This document shows, piece after piece, positions 48,385-57,091 of a stretch of DNA of 64,000 nucleotides (positions are counted from its first letter, which is position 1; the number at the start of each line of letters is the position of its first letter). The DNA is from Pseudomonas putida. GTDB taxonomy: Bacteria; Pseudomonadota; Gammaproteobacteria; Pseudomonadales; Pseudomonadaceae. The notes beneath the pieces were generated by a model. That model did not search any database and was not told the DNA's origin. It was given only the letters and a program-made list of their open reading frames with translations. The stretch lies in the NCBI RefSeq assembly GCF_026625125.1, contig NZ_CP113097.1, forward strand, positions 868,001 to 932,000, given 5' to 3'. The position numbers and the translations under genes were made by a program.

Positions 48385-49563
48385 TCAACGCTCGATCGCT
48401 AAAGCGACCCCCTGGCCGCCACCGATGCACAGCGTGGCCAACCCCTTCCTGACGTCGCGCTTGATCATTTCATGCAGCAAGGTCACCAGCACCCGGCACC
48501 CCGAAGCACCGATCGGATGGCCAAGGGCAATCGCCCCGCCGTTGACGTTGACCCGCTCGGCATCCCACTCCAGCGCCTTGCCCACCGCCAGCGCCTGTGC
48601 AGCGAAAGCTTCGTTGGCCTCGATCAGGTCAAGCTCGCCCAATTGCCACCCAGCCTTCTCCAGGCAGCGCTGGGTCGCTGACACAGGGCCAATACCCATG
48701 ATCGCCGGGTCGACCCCGGCACTGGCGTAGCTGGCAATCCTGGCCAATACCGGCAGGCCAAGGGCGTTGGCCTTGCCTGCACTCATCAGCAGCACCGCAG
48801 CAGCGCCGTCGTTGAGGCTGGAAGCGTTGCCAGCGGTGACGCTGCCGTCTTTCTTGAAGGCCGGGCGCAGCTTGGCCAAGGAATCGGCGGTGGTGTCAGG
48901 GCGTGGCTGCTCGTCACGATCGAAGACCTTGGGGTCACCTTTTTTCTGCGGCATCACAATGGGTGTGATCTCGTCCTTGAAGCGGCCGGCATCGATGGCA
49001 GCCACCGCCTTGCGCTGCGACTGGGCAGCGAACGCATCCTGCTGTTCACGGCTGATACCGTACTTTTCCACCAGGTTCTCGGCCGTAATGCCCATGTGGT
49101 AATCGTTGAAAGCATCCCACAGCCCGTCACTGATCATGCTGTCGACCAACTGGCCATGGCCCATGCGCTGGCCGGTACGCACCGACGGCATCACGTAGGG
49201 GGCCAGGCTCATGTTTTCCTGGCCTCCGGCGATCACTACCTCGGCGTCACCACAACGGATGGCCTGGGCTGCCAGGTGCAAGGCCTTCAGGCCCGAGCCG
49301 CAGACTTTGTTCAGGGTCAGTGCCGGCACGCTGAAGGGCAGGCCGGCCTTGATCGCGGCCTGGCGTGCGGGGTTTTGCCCGGCGCCGGCGGTGAGTACCT
49401 GGCCGAGGATCACCTCATCGACCTGAGCCGGGTCCAGGCCGGTCTGCTCCAGCAGGCGCTTGATCACGGCAGCGCCCAGGTCTACTGCAGGCACGTTGGC
49501 CAGAGCCCCCTGGAAGCTGCCGATGGCGGTACGGGTTGCGGCGACGATGACCACATCGTTCAT
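48385..49563 (-). CDS. Acetyl-CoA acetyltransferase (thiolase)
   Basis: The 392-aa thiolase condenses or cleaves acetoacetyl-CoA. The catalytic Cys88 is in [10 protein letters not shown], the His in GHPIGASG, and the second Cys in [13 protein letters not shown]. The N-terminus [17 protein letters not shown] confirms the start at 49563; the longer frame to 49758 was rejected. No partner genes adjoin it, so whether it serves degradation or synthesis is open. Confidence 0.93.
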   Translation of the reverse strand: MNDVVIVAATRTAIGSFQGALANVPAVDLGAAVIKRLLEQTGLDPAQVDEVILGQVLTAGAGQNPARQAAIKAGLPFSVPALTLNKVCGSGLKALHLAAQAIRCGDAEVVIAGGQENMSLAPYVMPSVRTGQRMGHGQLVDSMISDGLWDAFNDYHMGITAENLVEKYGISREQQDAFAAQSQRKAVAAIDAGRFKDEITPIVMPQKKGDPKVFDRDEQPRPDTTADSLAKLRPAFKKDGSVTAGNASSLNDGAAAVLLMSAGKANALGLPVLARIASYASAGVDPAIMGIGPVSATQRCLEKAGWQLGELDLIEANEAFAAQALAVGKALEWDAERVNVNGGAIALGHPIGASGCRVLVTLLHEMIKRDVRKGLATLCIGGGQGVALAIER

Positions 49564-49885
49564 CTTGTTGTTCTCCGTGTGCAGGTGGTCGCCCAGCGGG
49601 CGCAGGGCCACCAGCTTCGGCGGGTTTGGCTCATTTGTTAAGTTTGTTTTTCTTTGCCATTGATGTAAAAACCCAATGAATGGCACCGGGACGGGTGTCC
49701 GGTTCTGGGTAGTTGCCACCGGTTCTTGCCAGCGCATGAGGGCTTGCCGCGGGCGCATCGTTTTGCATCCCTCCGATCACCCCGTAATATGTGTCGGATA
49801 ACCTGTGGGGGTAGTCTCACCCTCTGATCAATCGGAATCGCCCGAGGCGGCGCTTCCCCGGCATAAACCTGACGAGGTACAGACA
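49564..49885. promoter_or_regulatory. Divergent intergenic region with fabV promoter
   Basis: These 322 bases separate the thiolase gene and fabV. TTGCAT (49763-49768) and TAATAT (49785-49790), 16 bases apart, make a good sigma-70 promoter about 90 bases before fabV. An inverted repeat CACCGG-GACGGG-TGTCCGG lies near 49684-49703. No gene is seen. Confidence 0.6.
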
Positions 49886-51085
49886 TTGGCCATCATTCAT
49901 CCTAAGGTTCGCGGTTTCATCTGCACCACGACCCACCCCAAGGGCTGCGAGCTGAACGTCCGTGACCAGATCGAAGCCACCCGCAAGCTGGGCGTGCGCG
50001 AGGATGGCCCGAAGAAGGTCCTGGTCATTGGTGCATCCAGCGGCTACGGCCTGGCGGCACGCATTACCGCAGCCTTCGGCTTCAAGGCCGATACGCTGGG
50101 CGTATTCTTCGAGAAGCCAGGCACCGAGACCAAGGCTGGCACTGCCGGCTGGTACAACGCTGCTGCCTTCGACAAGTTCGCCAAGGCCGAGGGCCTGTAC
50201 AGCAAGTCGATCAACGGTGACGCTTTTTCCGATGAAGCACGCGCCAAGGTCATCGAGCTGATCAAGAACGAAATGGGCGGTCAGGTCGACCTGGTCATCT
50301 ACTCCCTGGCCTCGCCCGTGCGCAAGCTGCCGCAGACCGGCGAAGTGATCCGCTCCGCCCTCAAGCCGATCGGCCAGCCGTACAAGTCGACCGCCATCGA
50401 CACCAACAAGGACACCATCATCGAGGCCAGCATCGAGCCGGCCACCGAGCAGGAAATCGCAGACACCGTCACCGTCATGGGTGGCCAGGACTGGGAGCTG
50501 TGGATCGATGCCCTGAACGCCGCTGGCGTGCTGGCGCCACAGGCTCGCACCGTAGCCTTCAGCTACATCGGTAGCGACATCACCTGGCCGATCTACTGGC
50601 ACGGCGCCCTGGGCAAGGCCAAGCAGGACCTGGACGAAACCGCCCAGCGCCTGGCCGGCAAGGTCGGTGGCAGCGCCAACGTGGCGGTGCTCAAGTCGGT
50701 GGTCACCCAGGCCAGTTCGGCCATTCCGGTGATGCCGCTGTACCTGTCGATGGTCTTCAAGATCATGCAGGAGAAGGGCGTTCACGAGGGCACCCAGGAC
50801 CAGCTGGACCGCATGTTCCGTGACCGTATGTACCGTGCTGACGGCGCCCCGGCGGAGCTGGACGAGAAGGGCCGCCTGCGCCTGGACGACTGGGAACTGC
50901 GCGAAGACGTGCAGGGCGCCTGCAAGGACCTGTGGCCGCAAGTGACCACCGAGAACCTGTTCGAACTGACCGACTACGCTGGTTACAAGAAGCAGTTCCT
51001 CAACCTGTTCGGTTTCGAGCGCGCTGACGTCAACTACGACGAAGATGTGGCCACCGAGGTGAAGTTCGACTGCGTCGAGCTGTAA
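49886..51085 (+). CDS. fabV: FabV enoyl-ACP reductase (trans-2-enoyl-CoA reductase)
   Basis: FabV reduces the enoyl intermediate in fatty acid elongation with NADH and is naturally insensitive to triclosan. The 399-aa protein has the NAD-binding GASSGYGLA (residues 49-57) and the Tyr-X8-Lys catalytic pair at Tyr237 and Lys246. It starts with TTG at 49886, supported by GAGGT eight bases upstream and by the family N-terminus ([16 protein letters not shown]); the ATG-free upstream extension was rejected. Confidence 0.94.
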   Translation: MAIIHPKVRGFICTTTHPKGCELNVRDQIEATRKLGVREDGPKKVLVIGASSGYGLAARITAAFGFKADTLGVFFEKPGTETKAGTAGWYNAAAFDKFAKAEGLYSKSINGDAFSDEARAKVIELIKNEMGGQVDLVIYSLASPVRKLPQTGEVIRSALKPIGQPYKSTAIDTNKDTIIEASIEPATEQEIADTVTVMGGQDWELWIDALNAAGVLAPQARTVAFSYIGSDITWPIYWHGALGKAKQDLDETAQRLAGKVGGSANVAVLKSVVTQASSAIPVMPLYLSMVFKIMQEKGVHEGTQDQLDRMFRDRMYRADGAPAELDEKGRLRLDDWELREDVQGACKDLWPQVTTENLFELTDYAGYKKQFLNLFGFERADVNYDEDVATEVKFDCVEL

Positions 51086-51096
51086 GCCCCTTGGCT

Positions 51097-51125
51097 TGTA
51101 CCGGCCACGCGAAAGGGCCGGTACA
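51097..51125 (+). terminator. Terminator after fabV
   Basis: TGTACCGGCC and GGCCGGTACA form a ten-base-pair stem around a nine-base loop, 12 bases after the fabV stop. An ATTTTTTG tract follows about nine bases later. Confidence 0.75.
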
Positions 51126-51174
51126 GCCCCCGAATTTTTTGCTAGCGTTGGCGCACGACAACAGGAAGCGCGCC

Positions 51175-52083
51175 ATGAGCAGCCTCACCCAGCCGGCCAC
51201 GCCTTTTCGCCAGACCACAGCCGACGGCTACAGCCTTGGTGGTTTCTGCTGGCGCCACGCCCAAGCCAATCCTCAGCGCCCGCTGGTGATCATCAACGCC
51301 GCCACGTCCGTGCGCTGCCGCTACTACACCCGCTTTGCCGATTACCTGTTCGCCCAAGGCTGCGATGTGTTGACCTACGACTACCGCGGCATCGGCGAAT
51401 CCCGGCCGCCTTCCTTGCGTGGGTTCCAGGCCTCCTGGAGCGACTGGGGCAGGCTGGATTTCGAAGCGATGCTGGTACACGCCACCCAGGCATTTCCCTG
51501 CCAGCCGGTGGATGTCGTGGGGCACAGCTTCGGTGGTTGCGCCGTGGGGCTGGCGCCGTCTGCCGAGCGGATCAGGCGGGTGGTGATGGTTGGGGCGCAG
51601 TTCGCCTACTGGCGCGACTACGCAGCCGATCAGCGATGGCGGCTGTTTGGCAAGTGGCACGTGGCGATGCCCTTGCTGACCCGCGTGTTCGGTTACTTCC
51701 CCGGCAAGCGCCTGGGCTGGATGGAAGACACGCCCGCAGGTGTGGTGCAGGACTGGACTACCGCTACTGCACGCTACGAGCAAAGGCCCAGCGGGCGCCA
51801 GTTGCAGCATGTGCCGTTTGTTCAGGTGCGGGCTGCAACCTTGGCGATCAGCCTGACCGATGACCCGTTCGGCACGGTGGCCGCTACGCAGCGGTTGCTA
51901 GATTATCTGCAGGGCGCAGAGCGTCGGCATCTGCGGATCGCCCCTGCGGATATCGCGGTCGAGGAGATTGGTCACTTCGCGTTCTTCCATGACCGGTTCC
52001 GCGAGAGCCTGTGGCCGATAGCGCTGGCGTGGGTGCAGCGCGGCGGGTTGCCGGCCGGTGGGCCGGGGCAGGTGATCAGCTGA
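51175..52083 (+). CDS. Alpha/beta hydrolase (serine nucleophile)
   Basis: The 302-aa protein has the alpha/beta hydrolase elbow GHSFGG with a serine nucleophile, an upstream YDYRGIGESRP oxyanion region and a C-terminal IGHFAFF with the probable catalytic His. The substrate is unknown. GGAAG lies nine bases before the ATG. A longer frame from 51091 covers the fabV terminator and was rejected. Confidence 0.82.
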   Translation: MSSLTQPATPFRQTTADGYSLGGFCWRHAQANPQRPLVIINAATSVRCRYYTRFADYLFAQGCDVLTYDYRGIGESRPPSLRGFQASWSDWGRLDFEAMLVHATQAFPCQPVDVVGHSFGGCAVGLAPSAERIRRVVMVGAQFAYWRDYAADQRWRLFGKWHVAMPLLTRVFGYFPGKRLGWMEDTPAGVVQDWTTATARYEQRPSGRQLQHVPFVQVRAATLAISLTDDPFGTVAATQRLLDYLQGAERRHLRIAPADIAVEEIGHFAFFHDRFRESLWPIALAWVQRGGLPAGGPGQVIS

Positions 52084-52107
52084 TGCGGCCTGCCCGGCCC
52101 GGCAGTA

Positions 52108-52449
52108 TCAGGCGTTGCGCGAAAGCGGCAGCGCGGTGAACTTCACCCCCGCCAGGCCATGCGACATCAGCGCACGGATGTTGCCATGGTCGGTGCCTTG
52201 GGGCGTGGCCACCACGTCGCGGTAGTGTTCGCCGAAGGCCAGCAACGCCTCCTGGTCGCTCAGGCCCTCCAGCAGGGCCAGGCCCAGCGTCTTGCACGAG
52301 CCTTCGTTCTGCCCGGCGGCGTTTTCCACGCCGCCGTTGGTGAAGGCCTGTGGTTGGTAGCTGTAATTGGCGGCGATGAACGCCAGGGTGTCGGCAAAGG
52401 CGTGTTCGCCGCTGGCCAGGCTGGCGCGCAGGGTGTTCAGATCAGTCAC
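52108..52449 (-). CDS. HopJ-family protein
   Basis: The 113-aa protein matches the family named HopJ type III effector, with FIAANYSYQPQAFTNGG and NEGSCKTLGLALLE. The name comes from P. syringae, but homologues are spread through free-living bacteria and there is no type III system here, so a housekeeping role is likely. It starts with GTG after AAAGGAAAA and overlaps the upstream DUF1244 gene by eight bases, in an operon with folM. Confidence 0.88.
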   Translation of the reverse strand: MTDLNTLRASLASGEHAFADTLAFIAANYSYQPQAFTNGGVENAAGQNEGSCKTLGLALLEGLSDQEALLAFGEHYRDVVATPQGTDHGNIRALMSHGLAGVKFTALPLSRNA

Positions 52450-52738
52450 GAGGTTTTCCTTTTTCAAACGCCGCTTGCTGGTCGGCGCTGGCTTCTTTCT
52501 GGTACTGGCTTTTCCAATCGGCGTAGGGCATGCCATACACCGCTTCACGGGCGTCATCCAGGCTGATGTCGACCTGGCGTTCGTCGGCCGCGGCCTTGTA
52601 CCACTTGGACAGGCAGTTGCGGCAGAACCCGGAAAGGTTCATCAGGTCGATGTTCTGCACGTCGGTGCGGTTCTGCAGGTGTGCGACCAGGCGCCGGAAG
52701 GCGGCGGCCTCGAGTTCGAGTTGTTCTTGCGCAGTCAT
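52442..52738 (-). CDS. DUF1244 family protein
   Basis: The 98-aa protein has the DUF1244 core AAAFRRLVAHLQNRTDVQNID and FCRNCLSKWYKAAADE, with the paired Cys motif CRNC, and a YGMPYADWK segment. The function is unknown. It follows folM after nine bases and overlaps the HopJ-family gene. Confidence 0.88.
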   Translation of the reverse strand: MTAQEQLELEAAAFRRLVAHLQNRTDVQNIDLMNLSGFCRNCLSKWYKAAADERQVDISLDDAREAVYGMPYADWKSQYQKEASADQQAAFEKGKPRD

Positions 52739-52747
52739 GGGGTTCTC

Positions 52748-53440
52748 TCAAATCATGCGATTCTTCAGGTGGCGGCCACCGTTGATGACCACCTGGCTGC
52801 CGGTGCTGTATTGGCTGTCGAGCAGGTATTTGACCGTCTCGATCAGCGGGCCTGGGCCGGGTTCGAATTCCAGCAGGGCCTTTTTCAGGGTTTGCTGGCG
52901 ATAGGCTTCGTCGCCCCCTTCCTTGAGGATCAGCAGCCCGGGCAGGATACCGTTGACGTGCACTTTGGGCGCATATTTTTCGGCAAACGACAGCACCATG
53001 TTCTGCAGCGCTGCCTTGGTGGCGGCGTAGCCGATATGGCTCTTGCTGCCACGCGAGGACGTTTCGTCGCAGATGTGGATGATATCGGCCTTGTCGACCT
53101 TGTTCAGCAAATCACCCAGCGCCAGGTTCAGGTGGTAGGGCGCCTCGACGTGGAGGCGGAACATGGTCTGCAGGTTGTCCAGGCCATCGTCGAGCCACAA
53201 GGAGGCATTGTGGATGATCGCGCGCAGCCCATCGTAGTGCTGCTGCAGGTAGTCGATCAGCGCCTGGCGTTCGGCCGCCAGGCAAAGGTCGGCCTGGAAC
53301 TGCACGATGTTCGGGTGCGCAGGCTGGGGCTGCACGCTGCGGCTGGCACTGACCACGGTATGGCCGGCCTCTGCCAGCTCGAGGGCCAAGGCCAGCCCGA
53401 CGCGCTGGCTGGCTCCGGTAACGAGAATTGGGCTGTTCAT
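52748..53440 (-). CDS. folM: Dihydromonapterin reductase FolM (short-chain dehydrogenase)
   Basis: FolM reduces dihydromonapterin to tetrahydromonapterin with NADPH, the pterin cofactor that Pseudomonas phenylalanine hydroxylase uses. The 230-aa SDR has the cofactor motif VTGASQRVGLALA and the YAATKAALQNM catalytic Tyr-Lys. The FolM-type VNGILPGLL follows. The start at 53440 is the first family-like Met; the longer frame to 53746 was rejected. It leads folM-DUF1244-hopJ and is preceded by an ABM membrane protein gene. Confidence 0.88.
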   Translation of the reverse strand: MNSPILVTGASQRVGLALALELAEAGHTVVSASRSVQPQPAHPNIVQFQADLCLAAERQALIDYLQQHYDGLRAIIHNASLWLDDGLDNLQTMFRLHVEAPYHLNLALGDLLNKVDKADIIHICDETSSRGSKSHIGYAATKAALQNMVLSFAEKYAPKVHVNGILPGLLILKEGGDEAYRQQTLKKALLEFEPGPGPLIETVKYLLDSQYSTGSQVVINGGRHLKNRMI

Positions 53441-53517
53441 GTGCGGGCGGTCAACTTGTCTTTCCTGTCGTTGCCGCCCAGCATACCCGAACTGTTTCCC
53501 TCGTGTGCGGCCTCGCC

Positions 53518-54078
53518 TCAGCGGCTGCGCAGAGCGGCGCCTGAGGCAGGCGAAGCATGCAGCCAGCTGGCCAGCAGGCGGGTGGAGAGCGGGATGAACA
53601 GGTACACCATCAGTGGCGTCAGTGCCAAGGTGCTGAGCATCACCCGCGGCAGCAGTTCCAGTGCGTTCAGCCAGTGGCCGAACAGCACGTTGAACAACAG
53701 CGACACGGGAAAGAATGCCAACCAGATCGCTACCGCCTGTTTCCAACGGGGTGGTTTTTGCACTGTATTGCTGCCAAACCAGTCATCGATGCCGCTGACG
53801 CGCCTCTCTTTGGGGCGCTCGAACAGGCCGTTGCCGCGCTGCAGCCAGGCGCGGCGTGACGCCGAATGCTCCCAGGCGTGCAGGGTGGGCTCGTCGCTGA
53901 AGCGGAAAATGATCTGGAATTCATCGCTGTCGCGGGGCGGCGCGAGGATGCCTGAACCGAGGTAGCCGGGGAAGTCGGTGGCCAGCTGCTCGCCTTCGTG
54001 CAGCCAGGCCAGCAGGTCCTGGTAGCGGCCGTGGGCGGCGCGGCGCGACACCATCAGGGTGACGGGTGGGGTAGACAT
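53518..54078 (-). CDS. ABM-domain membrane protein
   Basis: The 186-aa protein has an N-terminal antibiotic-biosynthesis-monooxygenase domain (residues about 6-100, with FPGYLGSGI and FRFSDEPTLHAWEHS) and two membrane helices (about 112-133 and 143-163). The AGGAGA ribosome-binding site supports the ATG at 54078. It is divergent from the MerR regulator gene and precedes folM in the same direction, so it may belong to a light-controlled unit. That link is inferred. Confidence 0.8.
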   Translation of the reverse strand: MSTPPVTLMVSRRAAHGRYQDLLAWLHEGEQLATDFPGYLGSGILAPPRDSDEFQIIFRFSDEPTLHAWEHSASRRAWLQRGNGLFERPKERRVSGIDDWFGSNTVQKPPRWKQAVAIWLAFFPVSLLFNVLFGHWLNALELLPRVMLSTLALTPLMVYLFIPLSTRLLASWLHASPASGAALRSR

Positions 54079-54290
54079 CGTGTATCTCCTGGCGACGGGG
54101 CTGGCGGGTAGCCGGCCCCTTGGCTGTGTGGCCCGGGGTGGTGGGCGACACAAGCGTCTATGCAAGAATCGGGCGCGGATTATGGCTGATTGAACGTCCT
54201 TGGCAACTGCCTGCTGCTGTGGCTGGGTAACCTGCGATCTTTCCTCCCGTAGTAGACTGCACCTCCAATTTATTGCGCACAGGTCATTCA

Positions 54291-55229
54291 GTGCAGATCG
54301 ACAATCAGGGACTTACAGCGGAAGTCGAAGCAGGCCTGCAGCATCAGGACCTGTTCCCCATACGTGAAGTTTCCCGGCTCACCGGGGTCAATGTCGTGAC
54401 CCTGCGTGCCTGGGAGCGGCGCTATGGGCTGATCCAGCCAACCCGCACCGACAGCGGCCACCGCCTGTATTCGCTGGCGGACATCGACGATATCCGGCGC
54501 ATCCTCGGGTGGCTCGAGCGCGGCGTGGCGGTCAGCAAGGTAGGCAGTATTCTGGCGCGTGATCAGGCGAGCGCGGGTGACGCGTTCGCAGCCGACTCTG
54601 CCCTGCGCTGGCAGGCGCAAGTGCGCGAGGCAGTGCAACGCTTCGATGCCGCAAGCCTTGATCGGTTGTTCGACCAGGTGTTTGCCTGCATCAGCCAGGA
54701 CCAGGTTTTCGCTGATGTATTCATGCCCGTCTGGCACGACCTGGCGGCGGGGCAAGGTGCGTTCGGCCAGGCCAGCGAGTGGCTGTTCCTCGATCAGTTT
54801 TTGCGTGCCCGAGTGTTCTCGCGCCTGCAACTCACGCGTCGGCAGCACAGCCGCTGCGTGCTTCTGGCGCCGCTATCGGGGCAGTGCCTGGAGCTGGAGC
54901 TGCTGGTCACCGGCCTGCTGTTGTGCAGCGATGATATCGGCGTGACGCTGTTGGCGCCTGGGCAGCCGCTGGATGAGTTGGCGGTCGTCTCTGCAAAGCT
55001 CAGGCCTGACGCTTTGGTGCTGTTCTCCAACCAGGCGCCCACCGCTGAGCTGAGCAAGCGCTTGAGCCGGATGGCTGTTGGGCTTGACTGTCCATTGTTA
55101 CTGGCGGGGGAGGCTGCCGAATTGGCCCAGGAAAGCCTGGCGGGCAGCCCGGTGGCGTGTTTGGGGGCAGAGGTGAGCGTGATGCGGCGGCGCCTGCGGC
55201 AATACCTGGCCGGTCAGCTCGACAGCTGA
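54291..55229 (+). CDS. MerR-family regulator, class II LitR/PplR-like (no B12 motif)
   Basis: The 312-aa protein has an N-terminal MerR HTH (PIREVSRLTGVNVVTLRAW, residues about 23-41) and a C-terminal region resembling the CarH/LitR B12-binding fold. The cobalamin motif (E/DxHxxG) is replaced by GQCLELE (197-203), and the upper-ligand EH pair of CarH corresponds to Phe158-Gly159, so it cannot use adenosyl-B12. Such class II LitR proteins (PplR) of P. putida are reported, from memory, to respond to light through a LOV partner, and a LOV gene lies 650 bases away. GTG 54291 has AGGTC upstream; TTG 54273 is an alternative. Confidence 0.8.
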   Translation: MQIDNQGLTAEVEAGLQHQDLFPIREVSRLTGVNVVTLRAWERRYGLIQPTRTDSGHRLYSLADIDDIRRILGWLERGVAVSKVGSILARDQASAGDAFAADSALRWQAQVREAVQRFDAASLDRLFDQVFACISQDQVFADVFMPVWHDLAAGQGAFGQASEWLFLDQFLRARVFSRLQLTRRQHSRCVLLAPLSGQCLELELLVTGLLLCSDDIGVTLLAPGQPLDELAVVSAKLRPDALVLFSNQAPTAELSKRLSRMAVGLDCPLLLAGEAAELAQESLAGSPVACLGAEVSVMRRRLRQYLAGQLDS

Positions 55230-55831
55230 GCGTGCAGCTCCGGGTGGGCCTGACGATGGGCCTGCAGAATGTATTCACGCAAGCGCTCGGTTTCTTGCGC
55301 CAGGCTGCGGCTAAGGTCGTAGGCAGCGAGATCCGAGCCGATACGCCGGCGTAGCCTGCCGTGCAGTGTGATAGCCGGGATGCCCGCTGGCGCGAAGCGC
55401 AGGTCGAAACGTGAAGGCGCTTCAGGCAGGCCGCGAATTTCCAGCAGCGCCCCTTTGAAAGATATCTCGCGCACGAACAGCCCGCTGACCTTGCCCTGCC
55501 CATCCAGCAGCGCAGTGGGCTGGTCCATCGACAGGCGCCAAGGGCGCAGCATCGGGCCGTCTTCGTAGATTTCCGGCGAACCGATCTGCAGATGCACGGC
55601 GTGGAACTCGTCCTCCACCAGCTGCAGGGGGAAATTGATCTGCTGGTTGTTGAACTGGGCCTGCAGGGTCACTTGCTCGTTGGCTACCAGGCGAGCCAGC
55701 AACGATTGAATGCGCCGGTCGCCATTGACCAGCAGGCTCGACATCGGGTCGGTCTGGTTCAAGTGCGGGGAATGCTGCATGTCCTGGATGAAATCCAGTT
55801 CGTCCTGGGTCAAAAGCGCATTGGCGTGCAT
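55214..55831 (-). CDS. PilZ-like protein lacking the RxxxR motif
   Basis: The 205-aa protein has a helical N-terminus and a beta-rich domain whose VREISFKGALLEI (119-133) resembles the PilZ (D/N)xSxxG strand. Asp is changed to Glu, and no RxxxR precedes it, so it may not bind cyclic-di-GMP. It lies 46 bases downstream of the LOV gene, likely co-transcribed, and overlaps the convergent MerR gene by 16 bases. The family is uncertain. Confidence 0.6.
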   Translation of the reverse strand: MHANALLTQDELDFIQDMQHSPHLNQTDPMSSLLVNGDRRIQSLLARLVANEQVTLQAQFNNQQINFPLQLVEDEFHAVHLQIGSPEIYEDGPMLRPWRLSMDQPTALLDGQGKVSGLFVREISFKGALLEIRGLPEAPSRFDLRFAPAGIPAITLHGRLRRRIGSDLAAYDLSRSLAQETERLREYILQAHRQAHPELHAQLSS

Positions 55832-55877
55832 AATCGAGCTCGGAGTTGGCGACTTCTTCAACGGGATTGACCCTGCC

Positions 55878-56318
55878 TTAGGCGCTTGGTTCCGGGCGCT
55901 CGTCGAAATCCCGACGAACGTGCACCTGCGCCAGTTCACGCTCCAGTTCGACCTGGCGGCTGACATCTTTCTGAATGCCGATGAAATACGTGCGGTTATC
56001 GGCATCGCATGTCACCGGCGTAATCGACAACTCGTTCCAGAAGCCGCTGCCATCCTTGCGGTAGTTGCGCAGTACCTCGCGGCAGGGGCGGCCGTCGGCC
56101 AGCGCCTTGCGAATGCGTGCACGGGCAAGCTGGTCGCGGTCATCGGCCTGTAGAAAACGGCAATCCTGGTAAAGGATCTCGTCGCGGCTGTAGCCGGTCA
56201 GGCGCTCGAACGCCGGGTTGACGTAGATCAGAATGGTGTCATCGCCTTCCTGTTCGGCTACCACGATGCCGTCGTTGGACGCATCGACCATCGATTGCAG
56301 CAGTTGTGCGTTGATCAT
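55878..56318 (-). CDS. Short LOV blue-light photoreceptor (PpSB1-LOV-like)
   Basis: The 146-aa protein is a single LOV domain with short A'-alpha and J-alpha extensions. Cys53 in YQDCRFLQ is the flavin-adduct cysteine. Arg54, Arg61, Arg66 and Arg70, which hold the FMN phosphate and slow dark recovery in PpSB1-LOV, are all present. NELSITPV and FIGIQKDVSRQ complete the fold. It is near-identical in my memory to PpSB1-LOV (PP_4629). There is no output domain, so it should act by dimer rearrangement on a partner. Confidence 0.92.
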   Translation of the reverse strand: MINAQLLQSMVDASNDGIVVAEQEGDDTILIYVNPAFERLTGYSRDEILYQDCRFLQADDRDQLARARIRKALADGRPCREVLRNYRKDGSGFWNELSITPVTCDADNRTYFIGIQKDVSRQVELERELAQVHVRRDFDERPEPSA

Positions 56319-56419
56319 GTCCGGGCCAGTAGGCAAGAGGGCGTAGGGGTAGGCGGCCTTTTGCCACCGTCGGATGCTAGTATCCTACGTTTTCACTCAG
56401 TTTCGGAATCCATCTCCCG

Positions 56420-56875
56420 ATGAAAATCGCCATTATTTCCGGCTCCGTGTACGGTACTGCCGAAGAAGTTGCCCGTCACGCCGAGTCGCTGCTCAAAGCT
56501 GCAGGCCATGACGCCTGGCACGCAGCCCGCGCCACCCAGCAGGATCTCGAAGGCTTTGCCCCAGAAGCCTTGCTGGCAGTGACCTCCACCACCGGCATGG
56601 GTGAGCTGCCGGACAATCTCATGCCGCTGTACAGCAGCATCCGCGACACCCTGCCCGCTGCCTGGCGTGGCCTGCCGGGGGCGGTCATCGCGCTGGGCGA
56701 TTCCAGTTATGGCGATACTTACTGCGGCGGTGGTGAGCAGATGCGAGAGTTGTTCGCCGAACTGGGTGTGCGTGAAGTGCAGCCGATGCTCACGCTCGAT
56801 GCCAGCGAGACAGTAACTCCGGAGACTGACGCCGAACCGTGGTTGGCGACATTTGCCCAGGCCCTGGAGGCTTGA
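56420..56875 (+). CDS. MioC-like flavodoxin
   Basis: The 151-aa flavodoxin has the FMN-phosphate loop SGSVYGTAEEVA (residues 8-19) and the GDSSYGDTYCGGG loop. It is divergent from the LOV gene, with 101 bases between starts. An imperfect palindrome, GGATGCTAGTATCC (56372-56385), lies in that gap and could be a shared operator. Flavodoxins carry electrons; the partner is unknown. Confidence 0.85.
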   Translation: MKIAIISGSVYGTAEEVARHAESLLKAAGHDAWHAARATQQDLEGFAPEALLAVTSTTGMGELPDNLMPLYSSIRDTLPAAWRGLPGAVIALGDSSYGDTYCGGGEQMRELFAELGVREVQPMLTLDASETVTPETDAEPWLATFAQALEA

Positions 56876-57007
56876 GGCTTGAGGCTGTAGTGGCGACCCC
56901 CATGGGCCATGACCGTTCGTGCCACTGACTCGCTCGGTCATCAAGCTGGCTGTCAACGCAAGTTTCACCGAGTTGGTGGCTGACTAGACTCAGCCTCGAC
57001 ATAGAGA

Positions 57008-57021
57008 GCACATGTATGTGC
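57008..57021. promoter_or_regulatory. GCACAT-GT-ATGTGC inverted repeat
   Basis: A perfect six-base inverted repeat with a two-base spacer lies 71 bases before the alpha/beta hydrolase start and just downstream of TAGACT (56984-56989), a possible -10. It could be an operator or a leader hairpin. Confidence 0.4.
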
Positions 57022-57091
57022 CGAGGTGACATGCAATGAACGCAGCCTTGCCCTATAACCACCACGACCGTTGCATACCGGGACGAATCTG

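Noticed and set aside
52108..52449. Type III secreted effector (HopJ)
   Set aside because: The family name is historical. No type III secretion genes, hrp box or secretion-like N-terminus is seen, and it sits in a metabolic operon.
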